Positions 1-6,552 of a stretch of 8,326 nucleotides of DNA are shown piece by piece. Source of the stretch: an uncultured Anaerolineaceae bacterium (GTDB taxonomy: Bacteria > Chloroflexota > Anaerolineae > Anaerolineales > Anaerolineaceae); assembly GCA_937920255.1 (NCBI GenBank), contig CALDSL010000316.1:1-8326 (forward strand), given 5' to 3'. Every line of letters starts with the position of its first letter. The first letter of the stretch is position 1. The translations under genes were made by a program, and so were the position numbers. Below the pieces are notes generated by a model. It saw nothing but the letters and a program-made list of their open reading frames with translations, searched no databases and had not been told where the DNA came from.

Positions 1-629
1 AGGTGGAAGGGTTCCGACGAGCGCGAGATGCTGTCGAGGAACTCCATCCGCACCATCATTTCCTCGCGGAACGCCCCGAGCATGGCCGAGGTGGTCATGC
101 GCGCGTCGTGTTTCTTCACCCCACGCATAGCCGAGCACATGTGCAGCGCTTCGATCACCACCGCCACCCCCTCTGGGTGGAGCGATTCATTCAGGAAATC
201 CGCGATCTGGCGCGTCATGCGCTCCTGCACCTGCAGGCGGCGGGCGAACAGATCGACGATGCGCGGAATTTTTGATAGCCCGATGACACGGCCCTTGGGA
301 ATGTAGGCCACGTGGGCGCGGCCCATGAACGGCAGCATGTGGTGCTCGCACAGGCTGTAGAATTCAATGTCGCGCACGATCACCATTTCATCGTATTCAA
401 CCTCGAACAGAGCGTCGTTGACCAGCGCCACCGGGTCAGTGCGATAGCCGGCCAGCAGCTCTTCGTACATGCGCGCCATGCGGTCAGGCGTGTCCACCAG
501 CCCTTCCCGCTGCGGATCCTCGCCAAACGCGACCAGCATTTTCGAAACGGCCTCGCGGATGGCGTCCTGGTCGATTTCTTTGTCCATGATCAAATCCGCT
601 GCGCGGTAAAGAGCATCATTGTCTGTCAT
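1..629 (-). CDS. folE: GTP cyclohydrolase I (type I, FolE), 3' end cut by the window edge
   Basis: FolE converts GTP to 7,8-dihydroneopterin triphosphate in the cytoplasm, the entry step to folate and other pterins and to 7-deazaguanine compounds. Reading the minus strand from ATG at 629 gives 209 codons without a stop before the window ends. The zinc site is complete: Cys94 and His97 in the motif CEHHMLPF (94-101), and Cys165 in HMCSAMRG (163-170). These keep the spacing of E. coli Cys110, His113 and Cys181. GLSKIPRIV (117-125) and the VDTPDRMARM stretch (45-54) are also typical. The family is usually about 190-220 residues, so only a few C-terminal residues should be missing. It is the third gene of the isomerase-prenyl synthase operon, 28 nt after the preceding stop. 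The ribosome site before ATG 629 is weak (AGAAAG); an internal Met15 is the alternative start. The family call is near certain, the start less so. Confidence 0.96.
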   Translation of the reverse strand, partial: MTDNDALYRAADLIMDKEIDQDAIREAVSKMLVAFGEDPQREGLVDTPDRMARMYEELLAGYRTDPVALVNDALFEVEYDEMVIVRDIEFYSLCEHHMLPFMGRAHVAYIPKGRVIGLSKIPRIVDLFARRLQVQERMTRQIADFLNESLHPEGVAVVIEALHMCSAMRGVKKHDARMTTSAMLGAFREEMMVRMEFLDSISRSSEPFH

Positions 630-657
630 AGCTCGTGGTTCTTTCTATCTCAATGGA

Positions 658-1671
658 TTAGTTCGCCCGTTTCAGCAACGTTTCGGCCAGGCGGCGCAGC
701 GCCACCGTCCCGTCGCTGCCCTCGCCGGCCTGATCCAACGCGGCCAGCGCTTCACGCGTCAGCCGGTCGGCGGCCAGCTCGGTGTACTGCTGCGCGCCTT
801 CCTGAACCAGCATCTGCGCCAGGCGCTCGACTTCTTCCGGCTGCACGCTGCCCTGCTTCCAGCGCGCGGCAAAGTCACCACCGCGCCCCAGCGCATGCAA
901 CACCGGGAGGGTTTTCTTACCGGACACCAGATCGCTGTGGATCGATTTTCCGGTCTGTTCGGCATTCCCCCACAGGCCGAGCCAGTCGTCCTGCGCCTGA
1001 AACGCCAGCCCCAACTTTACGCCAAACTTTCGAAAAGCCGCGCGCCGTTCAGCCGAGACTCCTGCTACCAGCGCGCCCAACTCGGTACAGCAGCCCAGCA
1101 GCGCAGCGGTTTTCCCGCCCACCATGGGCCAGTAATCGTCCAGCGCAAGATCCTGGCGCTGCTCGTAGGATAAATCCAGATACTGCCCTTCCGTCAACTG
1201 CATGCAGGTCTGGTCGAGCACGCGCGCAGCGTCGAGCGCGCTGGCAGCGGGCAGCGCGCCGCACAACTCGTACACCGCCAGGTGCGCCAGGGTGAACATC
1301 ACATCCCCGGCATTGATGGCCTGCGCCATGCCCCACTTAACCCACACTGTCGGGCGGCCGCGCCGCAGGCGGCTGCCATCCTGAATATCGTCGTGGATGA
1401 GCGAAAAATTATGCACATATTCCACCGCGGCGGCGGCCGGCAACGCCGCGCGCCAATCCGCGCCAGCAGCCGCCGTGCTCAGCAGTACCAGCAGCGGGCG
1501 GATGCGCTTACCCTGCGCCTCTGCCCCCGCGCCTTCGCCTTCCCAACCCATATGATAGGCGAGCATGGTACGCAGCTCGTGCTGCTCAGGCGGCATCAAG
1601 TCGGCCAGCACGCGTTGAAGATACTCTTCCACCGCCGGGCGCATGGTTTGAATTGCAGCATCCAGGTCCAT
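658..1671 (-). CDS. Polyprenyl (farnesyl/geranylgeranyl) diphosphate synthase
   Basis: A class I trans-prenyl chain elongase of 337 residues that condenses isopentenyl diphosphate with allylic primers. Visible landmarks are GKRIRP (54-59), the first Asp-rich motif DDIQD (94-98) followed by RRGRPTVW, GK at 241-242, and GKKT (251-254). The second Asp-rich motif reads QDDWLG: Asp228 and Asp229 are present but the last Asp is Gly232, as in many actinobacterial-type geranylgeranyl synthases. Phe89 lies five residues before the first motif, a position where a bulky side chain is known to limit product length, so a C15-C20 product is inferred. I chose ATG 1671 because GAGGTG sits three bases before it and it starts 8 nt after the isomerase stop. 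The open frame continues upstream to 2169, but that extension overlaps the isomerase and has no family similarity. The enzyme class is firm; the exact chain length is not. Confidence 0.93.
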   Translation of the reverse strand: MDLDAAIQTMRPAVEEYLQRVLADLMPPEQHELRTMLAYHMGWEGEGAGAEAQGKRIRPLLVLLSTAAAGADWRAALPAAAAVEYVHNFSLIHDDIQDGSRLRRGRPTVWVKWGMAQAINAGDVMFTLAHLAVYELCGALPAASALDAARVLDQTCMQLTEGQYLDLSYEQRQDLALDDYWPMVGGKTAALLGCCTELGALVAGVSAERRAAFRKFGVKLGLAFQAQDDWLGLWGNAEQTGKSIHSDLVSGKKTLPVLHALGRGGDFAARWKQGSVQPEEVERLAQMLVQEGAQQYTELAADRLTREALAALDQAGEGSDGTVALRRLAETLLKRAN

Positions 1672-1679
1672 CTGCACCT

Positions 1680-2714
1680 CTATCGCGTTACCTTCACCAG
1701 CGGCGTCTGCCGGAGTTGGTCCAGGTTGGCTGCCCCGGCTCCGAACATGCAAATTTGCAACTCGCGCCGCACCTCGTTGATCGTCTCCAGTGTTTCCCCG
1801 GCGCTCACGGCGGCGGCTTTCAGAAATGGGCCCGCCATGCCGCCCAGCCGCGCGCCCAGGGCGATGCACTTGCCAATATCCAGACCGTCGCGCAGCCCAC
1901 CCGAGGCAAATACCAGCATTTCCGGCGCGGCTTCGCGCACCATCTGGATCGAATCGCTGGTGGGGATGCCCCACCCGCGGAACGCCGCGGCCACGCGCGC
2001 CTGGCGCGGATCCTTGATGCGGAATTTCTCCACCTGGCTCCAGGAGGTGCCGCCCGCGCCGGCCACGTCGATGGCCCGCACGCCGGCATCCGCCAGTTGG
2101 CGCGCCGCGCGGCCAGAGAAGCCCCAACCGACCTCCTTGGCGATGACCGGCACGGGCAGCGCCCGGCACACGGTCTCAATTTTCGCCAGCAGGCCCGCGA
2201 AGCGCGTGTCGCCTTCCGGCTGCACCGCTTCCTGCATCGAATTGAAGTGCAGGATCAGAGCATCCGCTTCGACCATGTCCACCGCGCGCTGGCAGTGCTC
2301 CACGCCATAGCCATAGTTCAACTGCACTGCGCCCAGGTTGGCGAACAGCAGAATATCCGGCGCGTAGCGACGCACCTGAAAGCTGCCAGCCAGGTCGCCA
2401 TCTTCCAACGCGGCGCGCTGCGAGCCAAGACCCATTGCAATTCCGGCAGCCTGCGCGGCCTCCGCCAGGTTGCGGTTGATGCGCCCGGCTTCGTCCGTCC
2501 CGCCGGTCATGGAGGAAATCAGCAGCGGAGCGCGCGCGCATTTTCCAAACAGATCCTGGGTCAGGTCCACCGCATCCAGGTCAAGCTCAGGCAACGCCTG
2601 GTGGATAAAACGGTAGCGTTCCAGACCGGTGGTCAGGCTGGAATCGACATCCTCTTCCAGGTTAATGCGGATATGATCGGCCTTGCGCGACGTGGTACTC
2701 GGTTCTTCAGACAT
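1680..2714 (-). CDS. fni: Type 2 isopentenyl-diphosphate delta-isomerase (FMN-dependent)
   Basis: This enzyme interconverts isopentenyl and dimethylallyl diphosphate, using reduced FMN and Mg2+, and so supplies the primer for the prenyl synthase encoded next. It has 344 residues, the normal length, and a TIM-barrel pattern. In order: RKADHI (10-15), SMTGG (68-72), GLGSQR (95-100), ANLGA (125-129), HFNSMQE (156-162) with catalytic Gln161 and metal-binding Glu162, KEVGWG (193-198), GGTSW (221-225) and the phosphate-binding SGGLRDGLD (271-279). The usual HLNxLQE appears here as HFNSMQE, a mild variation. The unrelated Nudix-type isomerase (Idi1) is excluded by these motifs. It is the first gene of the operon, and translation of the next gene starts 8 nt after its stop, suggesting coupling. 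An extended -10 promoter lies about 30 nt before the start. The start at 2714 is the only sensible Met; its ribosome site is weak. Confidence 0.96.
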   Translation of the reverse strand: MSEEPSTTSRKADHIRINLEEDVDSSLTTGLERYRFIHQALPELDLDAVDLTQDLFGKCARAPLLISSMTGGTDEAGRINRNLAEAAQAAGIAMGLGSQRAALEDGDLAGSFQVRRYAPDILLFANLGAVQLNYGYGVEHCQRAVDMVEADALILHFNSMQEAVQPEGDTRFAGLLAKIETVCRALPVPVIAKEVGWGFSGRAARQLADAGVRAIDVAGAGGTSWSQVEKFRIKDPRQARVAAAFRGWGIPTSDSIQMVREAAPEMLVFASGGLRDGLDIGKCIALGARLGGMAGPFLKAAAVSAGETLETINEVRRELQICMFGAGAANLDQLRQTPLVKVTR

Positions 2715-2749
2715 TCCAACCGGCTCTTTCTGTGTCCATACAGTCTGTT

Positions 2750-2758
2750 AGTATACCA
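2750..2758 (-). promoter_or_regulatory. Extended -10 promoter of the isomerase-prenyl synthase-folE operon
   Basis: Read on the minus strand this is TGG-TATACT, an extended -10 element with five of six consensus bases. No good -35 hexamer stands 16-18 nt upstream, which fits an extended -10 or activator-dependent promoter. Transcription would start near 2744, giving a leader of about 30 nt. Called by eye. Confidence 0.45.
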
Positions 2759-2789
2759 GAGAACGGCGCGGATGCATCCCGTCCACCGA

Positions 2790-2805
2790 CGCGGAACGTT
2801 CCGCG
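2790..2805. promoter_or_regulatory. Perfect 16-bp palindrome, candidate operator
   Basis: CGCGGAACGTTCCGCG is identical to its own reverse complement. It lies between the two divergent promoters, centred about 53 bp upstream of the predicted isomerase start site and about 116 bp upstream of the acp start site. It is not followed by a T-run, so it is not a terminator. A dimeric regulator site is the natural reading, but no regulator is encoded in the window. A shorter 10-bp palindrome, GGATGCATCC, lies nearby at 2770-2779. Confidence 0.35.
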
Positions 2806-2877
2806 CCATTGCGGGTTATAGTGAATGCCAGCGCGCGCGAGCATCCGCTGGCGCATCAAGTGCCGCCCCCGGAATGA

Positions 2878-2907
2878 TTGACACAACCCGCCGGAAACCG
2901 TTAAAAT
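2878..2907 (+). promoter_or_regulatory. Sigma70-type promoter of the acyl carrier protein gene
   Basis: A perfect -35 TTGACA at 2878-2883 is followed after 18 bp by TAAAAT at 2902-2907 (five of six bases; read as TTAAAA at 2901 the spacer is 17). Transcription would begin near 2914, leaving a leader of about 35 nt before the GTG start. Confidence 0.65.
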
Positions 2908-2934
2908 ACATCGAGCCCGTAGTTCATCCAGATC

Positions 2935-2940
2935 AGGAGG
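2935..2940 (+). promoter_or_regulatory. Ribosome binding site fixing the GTG start of acp
   Basis: AGGAGG, eight bases before GTG 2949. It selects this GTG over the ATG at 2953, which is in another frame, and over the long open frame that runs in from 1653. Confidence 0.8.
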
Positions 2941-2948
2941 AAAGCCCC

Positions 2949-3188
2949 GTGAATGAGACCTTTGAAGCAGTAAAAACCGTCATCGGTGACGTTTTGAAAA
3001 TTGACACAGCCGATATCAAATTGGATACCCGCTTTATCGAAGATTTGAAAGCCGACTCGATGGACCAGTTTTTCTTAATCGACGGTTTCTGCGACCGGTT
3101 CGATATCGCCATTTCAGATGAGGATGCCCGCAACATTCGCACGGTGGCCGATGCCGTGACCTATATTGATGAGCACAAAAAGGCATAA
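2949..3188 (+). CDS. Acyl carrier protein, divergent type
   Basis: A 79-residue acidic four-helix carrier protein. The phosphopantetheine attachment serine is Ser37 in KADSMDQ (34-40), which replaces the common GADSLD. It carries acyl chains as thioesters in the cytoplasm, for fatty-acid synthesis or a specialised acyl pathway. The N-terminal part (VIGDVLKIDTADIKLDTRF, 11-29) and the helix III region (ISDEDARNIRTVADAVTYI, 55-73) are canonical. Helix II is unusual: residues 40-51 read QFFLIDGFCDRF, where AcpP of E. coli has an acidic face built from Glu41, Glu47 and Glu48. Here only Asp45 and Asp49 are acidic, and Phe41, Phe42, Phe47 and Cys48 add hydrophobic character. It therefore may be the main fatty-acid ACP of this lineage or a dedicated carrier. 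The gene stands alone with its own promoter and terminator, divergent from the isoprenoid operon. The start codon is GTG, supported by the AGGAGG site. Confidence 0.9.
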   Translation: MNETFEAVKTVIGDVLKIDTADIKLDTRFIEDLKADSMDQFFLIDGFCDRFDIAISDEDARNIRTVADAVTYIDEHKKA

Positions 3189-3197
3189 TTGATTCAA

Positions 3198-3239
3198 AAG
3201 CGGTGCGTTCCCGCGAGGGGGCGCACCGCTTCTTTTTTT
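3198..3239 (+). terminator. Rho-independent terminator after acp
   Basis: A 10-bp perfect stem (AAGCGGTGCG, 3198-3207, with CGCACCGCTT, 3222-3231) is followed by C and seven T (3233-3239). The 14-nt loop contains a small inner hairpin, CCC-GCGA-GGG, with a GNRA-type tetraloop. On the minus strand the stem is followed by only four T, so it may also work weakly for the converging sucD, whose stop is at 3256. Confidence 0.88.
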
Positions 3240-3255
3240 ATGGTTCGCCGGAAGA

Positions 3256-4122
3256 TCAGCCGGCAAGAATATCGGCGATCTGTTCAGGATGCTGCGCGAT
3301 GCGCACGCCGGCCTGTTGCAATGCCGCCACTTTTTCTTCCGCGGTCCCCGCGCCGCCCTCGATGATGGCGCCCGCATGGCCCATGCGCTTGCCGGGAGGG
3401 GCCGTCTGCCCGGCGATGAAGGCCACCACCGGTTTAGTCATGTGAGCCGCAATGTAATCGGCGGCTTTTTCTTCGTCCGTCCCGCCAATCTCGCCGATCA
3501 GTACCACCTGGTCGGTATGCGGATCGCCCTCAAACATCTCCAGCACATCGATAAAATTGGTGCCGTTGATTGGGTCGCCGCCGATGCCAACGCAGGTGCT
3601 GGCGCCCAGTCCGCGCGCTTTGAGCGCGTAGAGCACTTCGTAGGTCAGTGTACCGGAGCGCGATACCACGCCCACGGTGCCTGGAATGGCAATGTTGCCG
3701 GGTATGATGCCCACCTTGGCTTCGCCGGGGGTCAGCAGACCGGGGCAATTTGGCCCAATCAGGCGCACGTTTTTCTGATCCAAATAGGCGCGCACGCGCA
3801 TCATATCCTGCACGGCAACGCCCTCGGTGATGCAGATGATCAGCGGGATGCCCGCGTCGGCGGCCTCGTACATGGCGTCCGGGGCAAACCGCGCCGGCAC
3901 AAAGATGACCGAGCAGTTGGCCGCAGTCATTTCCACCGCCGTCTTGACCGAATCAAACACCGGCACTTTTCCGCCCAGCACCCACTCGCCGCCTTTACCG
4001 GGCGTGACGCCCGCTACGACGTTATTGGCGTAGTCGACCATCTGGCCGGTGTGGAATAACCCCTCATTCCCGGTGACGCCCTGCACCAGGATGCGCGTGT
4101 TCTTGTCAATTAAGATACTCAT
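3256..4122 (-). CDS. sucD: Succinyl-CoA synthetase (ligase) alpha subunit
   Basis: The alpha subunit binds CoA and carries the phosphohistidine of succinyl-CoA synthetase, which makes succinate and ATP or GTP from succinyl-CoA in the TCA cycle, or runs in reverse in anaerobes. The 288 residues are the usual length. The CoA-binding Rossmann fold begins with GVTGNEGLFHT (15-25), GPNCPGLL lies at 123-130, EIGG at 211-214, and the active-site His249 is in GKRMGHAGAI (244-253). ATG 4122 was chosen because GGGGAGGG precedes it within the end of sucC and the family's N-terminus MSILIDKNT starts there. The open frame extends upstream to 4332, but that part is sucC in another frame. Four bases separate it from the sucC stop, so the two are certainly co-transcribed and probably translationally coupled. 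Confidence 0.97.
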   Translation of the reverse strand: MSILIDKNTRILVQGVTGNEGLFHTGQMVDYANNVVAGVTPGKGGEWVLGGKVPVFDSVKTAVEMTAANCSVIFVPARFAPDAMYEAADAGIPLIICITEGVAVQDMMRVRAYLDQKNVRLIGPNCPGLLTPGEAKVGIIPGNIAIPGTVGVVSRSGTLTYEVLYALKARGLGASTCVGIGGDPINGTNFIDVLEMFEGDPHTDQVVLIGEIGGTDEEKAADYIAAHMTKPVVAFIAGQTAPPGKRMGHAGAIIEGGAGTAEEKVAALQQAGVRIAQHPEQIADILAG

Positions 4123-4126
4123 GCGC

Positions 4127-5263
4127 TTACCCTCCCCTGGCCGCCGCGACGGCCTTCTGCGCCGCTTCCACCAGTGTTTCCGCTGTACCCATGTTGGCAT
4201 CCGCCAGGATGCGCCGTCCCTCTTCTGCGTTGGTACCCACCAGGCGCACCACCATGGGTACGCTGGTTTCCACCTGCTCCATCGCAGAGAGAATACCGCG
4301 CGCCACTTCGTCGCAGCGGGTAATGCCGCCAAAGATGTTAATCAGCACGGCGCGCACGTTCGGGTCTGACAGAATGATGCGGAACGCGGCAGCCACCTTC
4401 TCTGCCCCCGCGCCGCCGCCGATATCCAGAAAGTTGGCCGGCTCGCCGCCCGAAAACTTGATGATATCCATGGTGGCCATCGCCAGCCCGGCGCCATTGA
4501 CCATGCAGCCGATCTGCCCGTCCAGCTTGATATACGACAGCCCGTTTTTGCGCGCCTCGATCTCCGCCTCAGCTTCAATATCCAGGTCGCGCAGTTCGTC
4601 CAGCTCCGGGTGGCGGAAGCCGGCGTTGTCGTCCACCAGCATCTTGCCGTCCAGCGCCATCAGGCCGCCGTCCGAGGTGATCACCAGCGGGTTGATTTCG
4701 GCCAGGGTCGCGTCGTAATCGGTGTAGGCCTGCCATAGCCCCTGGGCAATGGCCTGGAACGGCCGCCATAGCTCGCGCGGCAAATCCATCCCCACCGCCA
4801 GGTCGCGCGACTGGTAATCGCGCAGACCGAGCAGCGGATCGATGTGGATCTTGAGGATCTTCTCGGGCGTCTCACGCGCCACTTCCTCAATTTCCACTCC
4901 GCCGGCGGCCGAGGCCATGAAAACCGGCCGGCGCGCGGCGCGGTCGTTGGTGATACCTAGGTAGATTTCCTTGACGATATTAACGGCCTGGTCCACCAGT
5001 ACCTTGCGCACCGGCAGCCCTTTGATTTCCATCGCCAGGATGGCGCGCGCCAGTTCTTCCGCCTCGGCGGGCGTCTTGGCCAGGCGAATCCCACCCGCCT
5101 TGCCGCGTCCACCCACCAGCACCTGCGATTTAATCACAACCCTCCCGTCGAGTTCCTCGGCAATCTGCCGCGCCTCTTCGGGAGTGCTTGCGATCCGTCC
5201 CTTTGGGATCGGGACACGATATTTTGCGAATATTTGTTTGGATTGATACTCGTGAAGTTTCAT
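4127..5263 (-). CDS. sucC: Succinyl-CoA synthetase (ADP/GDP-forming) beta subunit
   Basis: The beta subunit holds the ATP-grasp nucleotide site and the succinate pocket and pairs with SucD. The 378 residues begin with the classical MKLHEYQSKQIFAKY. The nucleotide loop GGRGKAGG is at 51-58, EINPL at 189-193, LDGKM at 204-208, MVNGAGLAMATMD at 254-266, GGEPANFLDIGGGA at 272-285 and NIFGGITRCD at 309-318. Nothing essential is missing. Whether ADP or GDP is preferred cannot be read with confidence. The start at 5263 has GGGGA seven bases upstream. An overlapping ATG at 5280 is out of frame and stops after six codons. It is the first gene of the sucCD operon, with its own extended -10 promoter about 50 nt upstream. 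Confidence 0.97.
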   Translation of the reverse strand: MKLHEYQSKQIFAKYRVPIPKGRIASTPEEARQIAEELDGRVVIKSQVLVGGRGKAGGIRLAKTPAEAEELARAILAMEIKGLPVRKVLVDQAVNIVKEIYLGITNDRAARRPVFMASAAGGVEIEEVARETPEKILKIHIDPLLGLRDYQSRDLAVGMDLPRELWRPFQAIAQGLWQAYTDYDATLAEINPLVITSDGGLMALDGKMLVDDNAGFRHPELDELRDLDIEAEAEIEARKNGLSYIKLDGQIGCMVNGAGLAMATMDIIKFSGGEPANFLDIGGGAGAEKVAAAFRIILSDPNVRAVLINIFGGITRCDEVARGILSAMEQVETSVPMVVRLVGTNAEEGRRILADANMGTAETLVEAAQKAVAAARGG

Positions 5264-5310
5264 CCTTTTTCCCCGTCCATGGATTGCCGTTTGTCACGTA
5301 CAACGCAATT

Positions 5311-5319
5311 ATTATAGCA
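5311..5319 (-). promoter_or_regulatory. Extended -10 promoter of sucCD
   Basis: On the minus strand this reads TGC-TATAAT, a perfect -10 with the TGn extension. The -35 region is poor (TCAAGC at the 17-bp position). The start site would fall near 5304, about 40 nt before sucC. Confidence 0.5.
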
Positions 5320-5374
5320 TGAGGCCACACATCGCTTGACAGGCATATAATGTTCCGCGGCGCAACGCAGAATC

Positions 5375-5410
5375 AAAAAGGGTTTGCACTTTTCTCGTGC
5401 AAACCCTTTT
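5375..5410 (-). terminator. Rho-independent terminator of the SPFH operon
   Basis: A perfect 14-bp stem (5376-5389 with 5397-5410; arms AAAAGGGTTTGCAC and GTGCAAACCCTTTT) closes a 7-nt loop. On the minus strand it ends in a run of five T. It stands about 20 nt beyond the SPFH gene's stop and separates that operon from the sucCD promoter. The symmetrical A/T flanks could allow function on both strands, but no plus-strand gene ends here. Confidence 0.85.
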
Positions 5411-5428
5411 ATCCATCGATCTGTAAGG

Positions 5429-6496
5429 CTAGCCCTTCAGATAATCGTCCAGGGCTTCCTTGCTGATCCGGTAGGCCGCGCCGATCTTGCGCGCCTTGAG
5501 CTCACCCGCGGTAATGGCCGCCAAAATGTCCTCTTCGGACACGCGCAACACCTGCGCCGCTTCGGCCGGAGTCATCACGGCCGGGGTGCCCGAGGGAGCG
5601 CCACCAGCCGGCGCGCCACCGCCGCCGCCAGCACCAGACCCGCCCTGCTGCCCGGTCATGCCGCGCAGCGAGTCGCCAATCACGTTGCCAAGGCCCATGC
5701 CAGCGCCGATGCCGGCCGTGAGGCCAGCCCCACCGCTCGGGTTCTGCGCCGCGTCGCGCAGTGCGTCGGCCGCCTGGAGCTGGGTGTAGGTCTGCATATC
5801 CAGCATACCCATCGCGCGCAGTTCCTCAGCCGATTTATCAGAGGGCTTCAGGTTGGCAATATAGAAAGCTTTGAGCACCAACCCCAGGGCCGCGAAATCG
5901 TCCTGAGCTTTGGCGCGCACGCCGGCACCCAGTTCTTCAGTCAGGCCAATGATATCGACCACGCTGTTGCGCGCCGCAGTTTCGCCGAGCAGGTCCTGCA
6001 GCTTAGAGAGCAACATCGAGCGCAGGCGGTTCTCAATATCGCTGGTGCGATACATGCCCTGCGCGCCCACCACCTGGGTTACGAACTGCTGCGCATCTTT
6101 CACCTGGAAGCTGTACGAGCCAAAGCCCTGGAGCAGCGCCACGCCCAGGCCCATGCCGGGGTTGCGGACGATGATCGGCTGGGGAGTGCCCCATTTGTGA
6201 TCAACAAACTCGCGCATCGACACAAAATAGACTTCCGCGGTGAACGGCGTGCGGTCGTTGAACAGCGTGCCGACCAGGTTGACCAACAGCGGAATATTGG
6301 CCGTAGTGATCGTGTGGCGGCCGGGGCCAAAAACATCCAGCGCCTGGCCGTCGCGGAAAAACACGGCTCGCTGTGACTCGCGTACGATGACCTGAGACCC
6401 CATGCGCAGATCAGCCACCCCTTGCTCGGGGAAGCGGTGGACAATCTCATCCTTCATCTCGCTGGGATACTCGACTACATCAAATATTCTAGCCAT
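5429..6496 (-). CDS. SPFH-domain protein (YdjI / virion-core-like family) with C-terminal helix-turn-helix
   Basis: A 355-residue protein with no signal peptide or clear membrane span. Residues about 30-225 form an SPFH/band-7-type domain like that of Bacillus YdjI: a DGQALDVFGPGRH segment (49-61), AEVYFVSMREFVDHKWGT (87-104), and SYSFQVKDAQQFV (127-139). Residues 252-306 are a Gly/Ala/Pro-rich flexible linker. Residues 307-354 look like an excisionase/MerR-type winged helix: MTPAEAAQVLRVSEEDILA, then GELKARKIGAAYRISKEAL. Family members commonly end in a zinc ribbon, so the C-terminal module has been replaced here. SPFH proteins form oligomeric membrane-associated scaffolds, and YdjI helps bring PspA-type envelope-stress proteins to the membrane. 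A similar scaffold role is inferred; DNA binding by the HTH is possible but unproven. AGGGAG eight bases upstream supports the start. It follows the 178-residue gene by 56 nt and is presumably co-transcribed with it. Confidence 0.85.
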   Translation of the reverse strand: MARIFDVVEYPSEMKDEIVHRFPEQGVADLRMGSQVIVRESQRAVFFRDGQALDVFGPGRHTITTANIPLLVNLVGTLFNDRTPFTAEVYFVSMREFVDHKWGTPQPIIVRNPGMGLGVALLQGFGSYSFQVKDAQQFVTQVVGAQGMYRTSDIENRLRSMLLSKLQDLLGETAARNSVVDIIGLTEELGAGVRAKAQDDFAALGLVLKAFYIANLKPSDKSAEELRAMGMLDMQTYTQLQAADALRDAAQNPSGGAGLTAGIGAGMGLGNVIGDSLRGMTGQQGGSGAGGGGGAPAGGAPSGTPAVMTPAEAAQVLRVSEEDILAAITAGELKARKIGAAYRISKEALDDYLKG

Positions 6497-6552
6497 CTCT
6501 GGTTCTCCCTCTTCAAAAAATTGGGTCTGGTTGCACGAAAATGGTCACGCGA

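Noticed and set aside
312..1295. 327-codon plus-strand open frame opposite folE and the prenyl synthase.
   Set aside because: Pro/Arg/Ala-rich shadow of GC-rich genes on the other strand, with no ribosome site or recognisable domain.
1672..2169. N-terminal extension of the prenyl synthase reading frame (503-codon open frame).
   Set aside because: It lies wholly inside the isomerase gene in another frame, reads as low-complexity Arg/Gly-rich sequence, and the family start with a ribosome site is at 1671.
1653..2948. Long plus-strand open frame running into acp.
   Set aside because: Up to 2714 it is antisense to the isomerase and has His/Arg/Gln-rich shadow composition; beyond that it crosses the acp promoter. 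The real acp start is GTG 2949 with AGGAGG.
5336..5351. Plus-strand TTGACA and TATAAT close together.
   Set aside because: Only four bases separate them, far from the 16-18 needed, and no plus-strand gene follows; the next element is the SPFH operon terminator.
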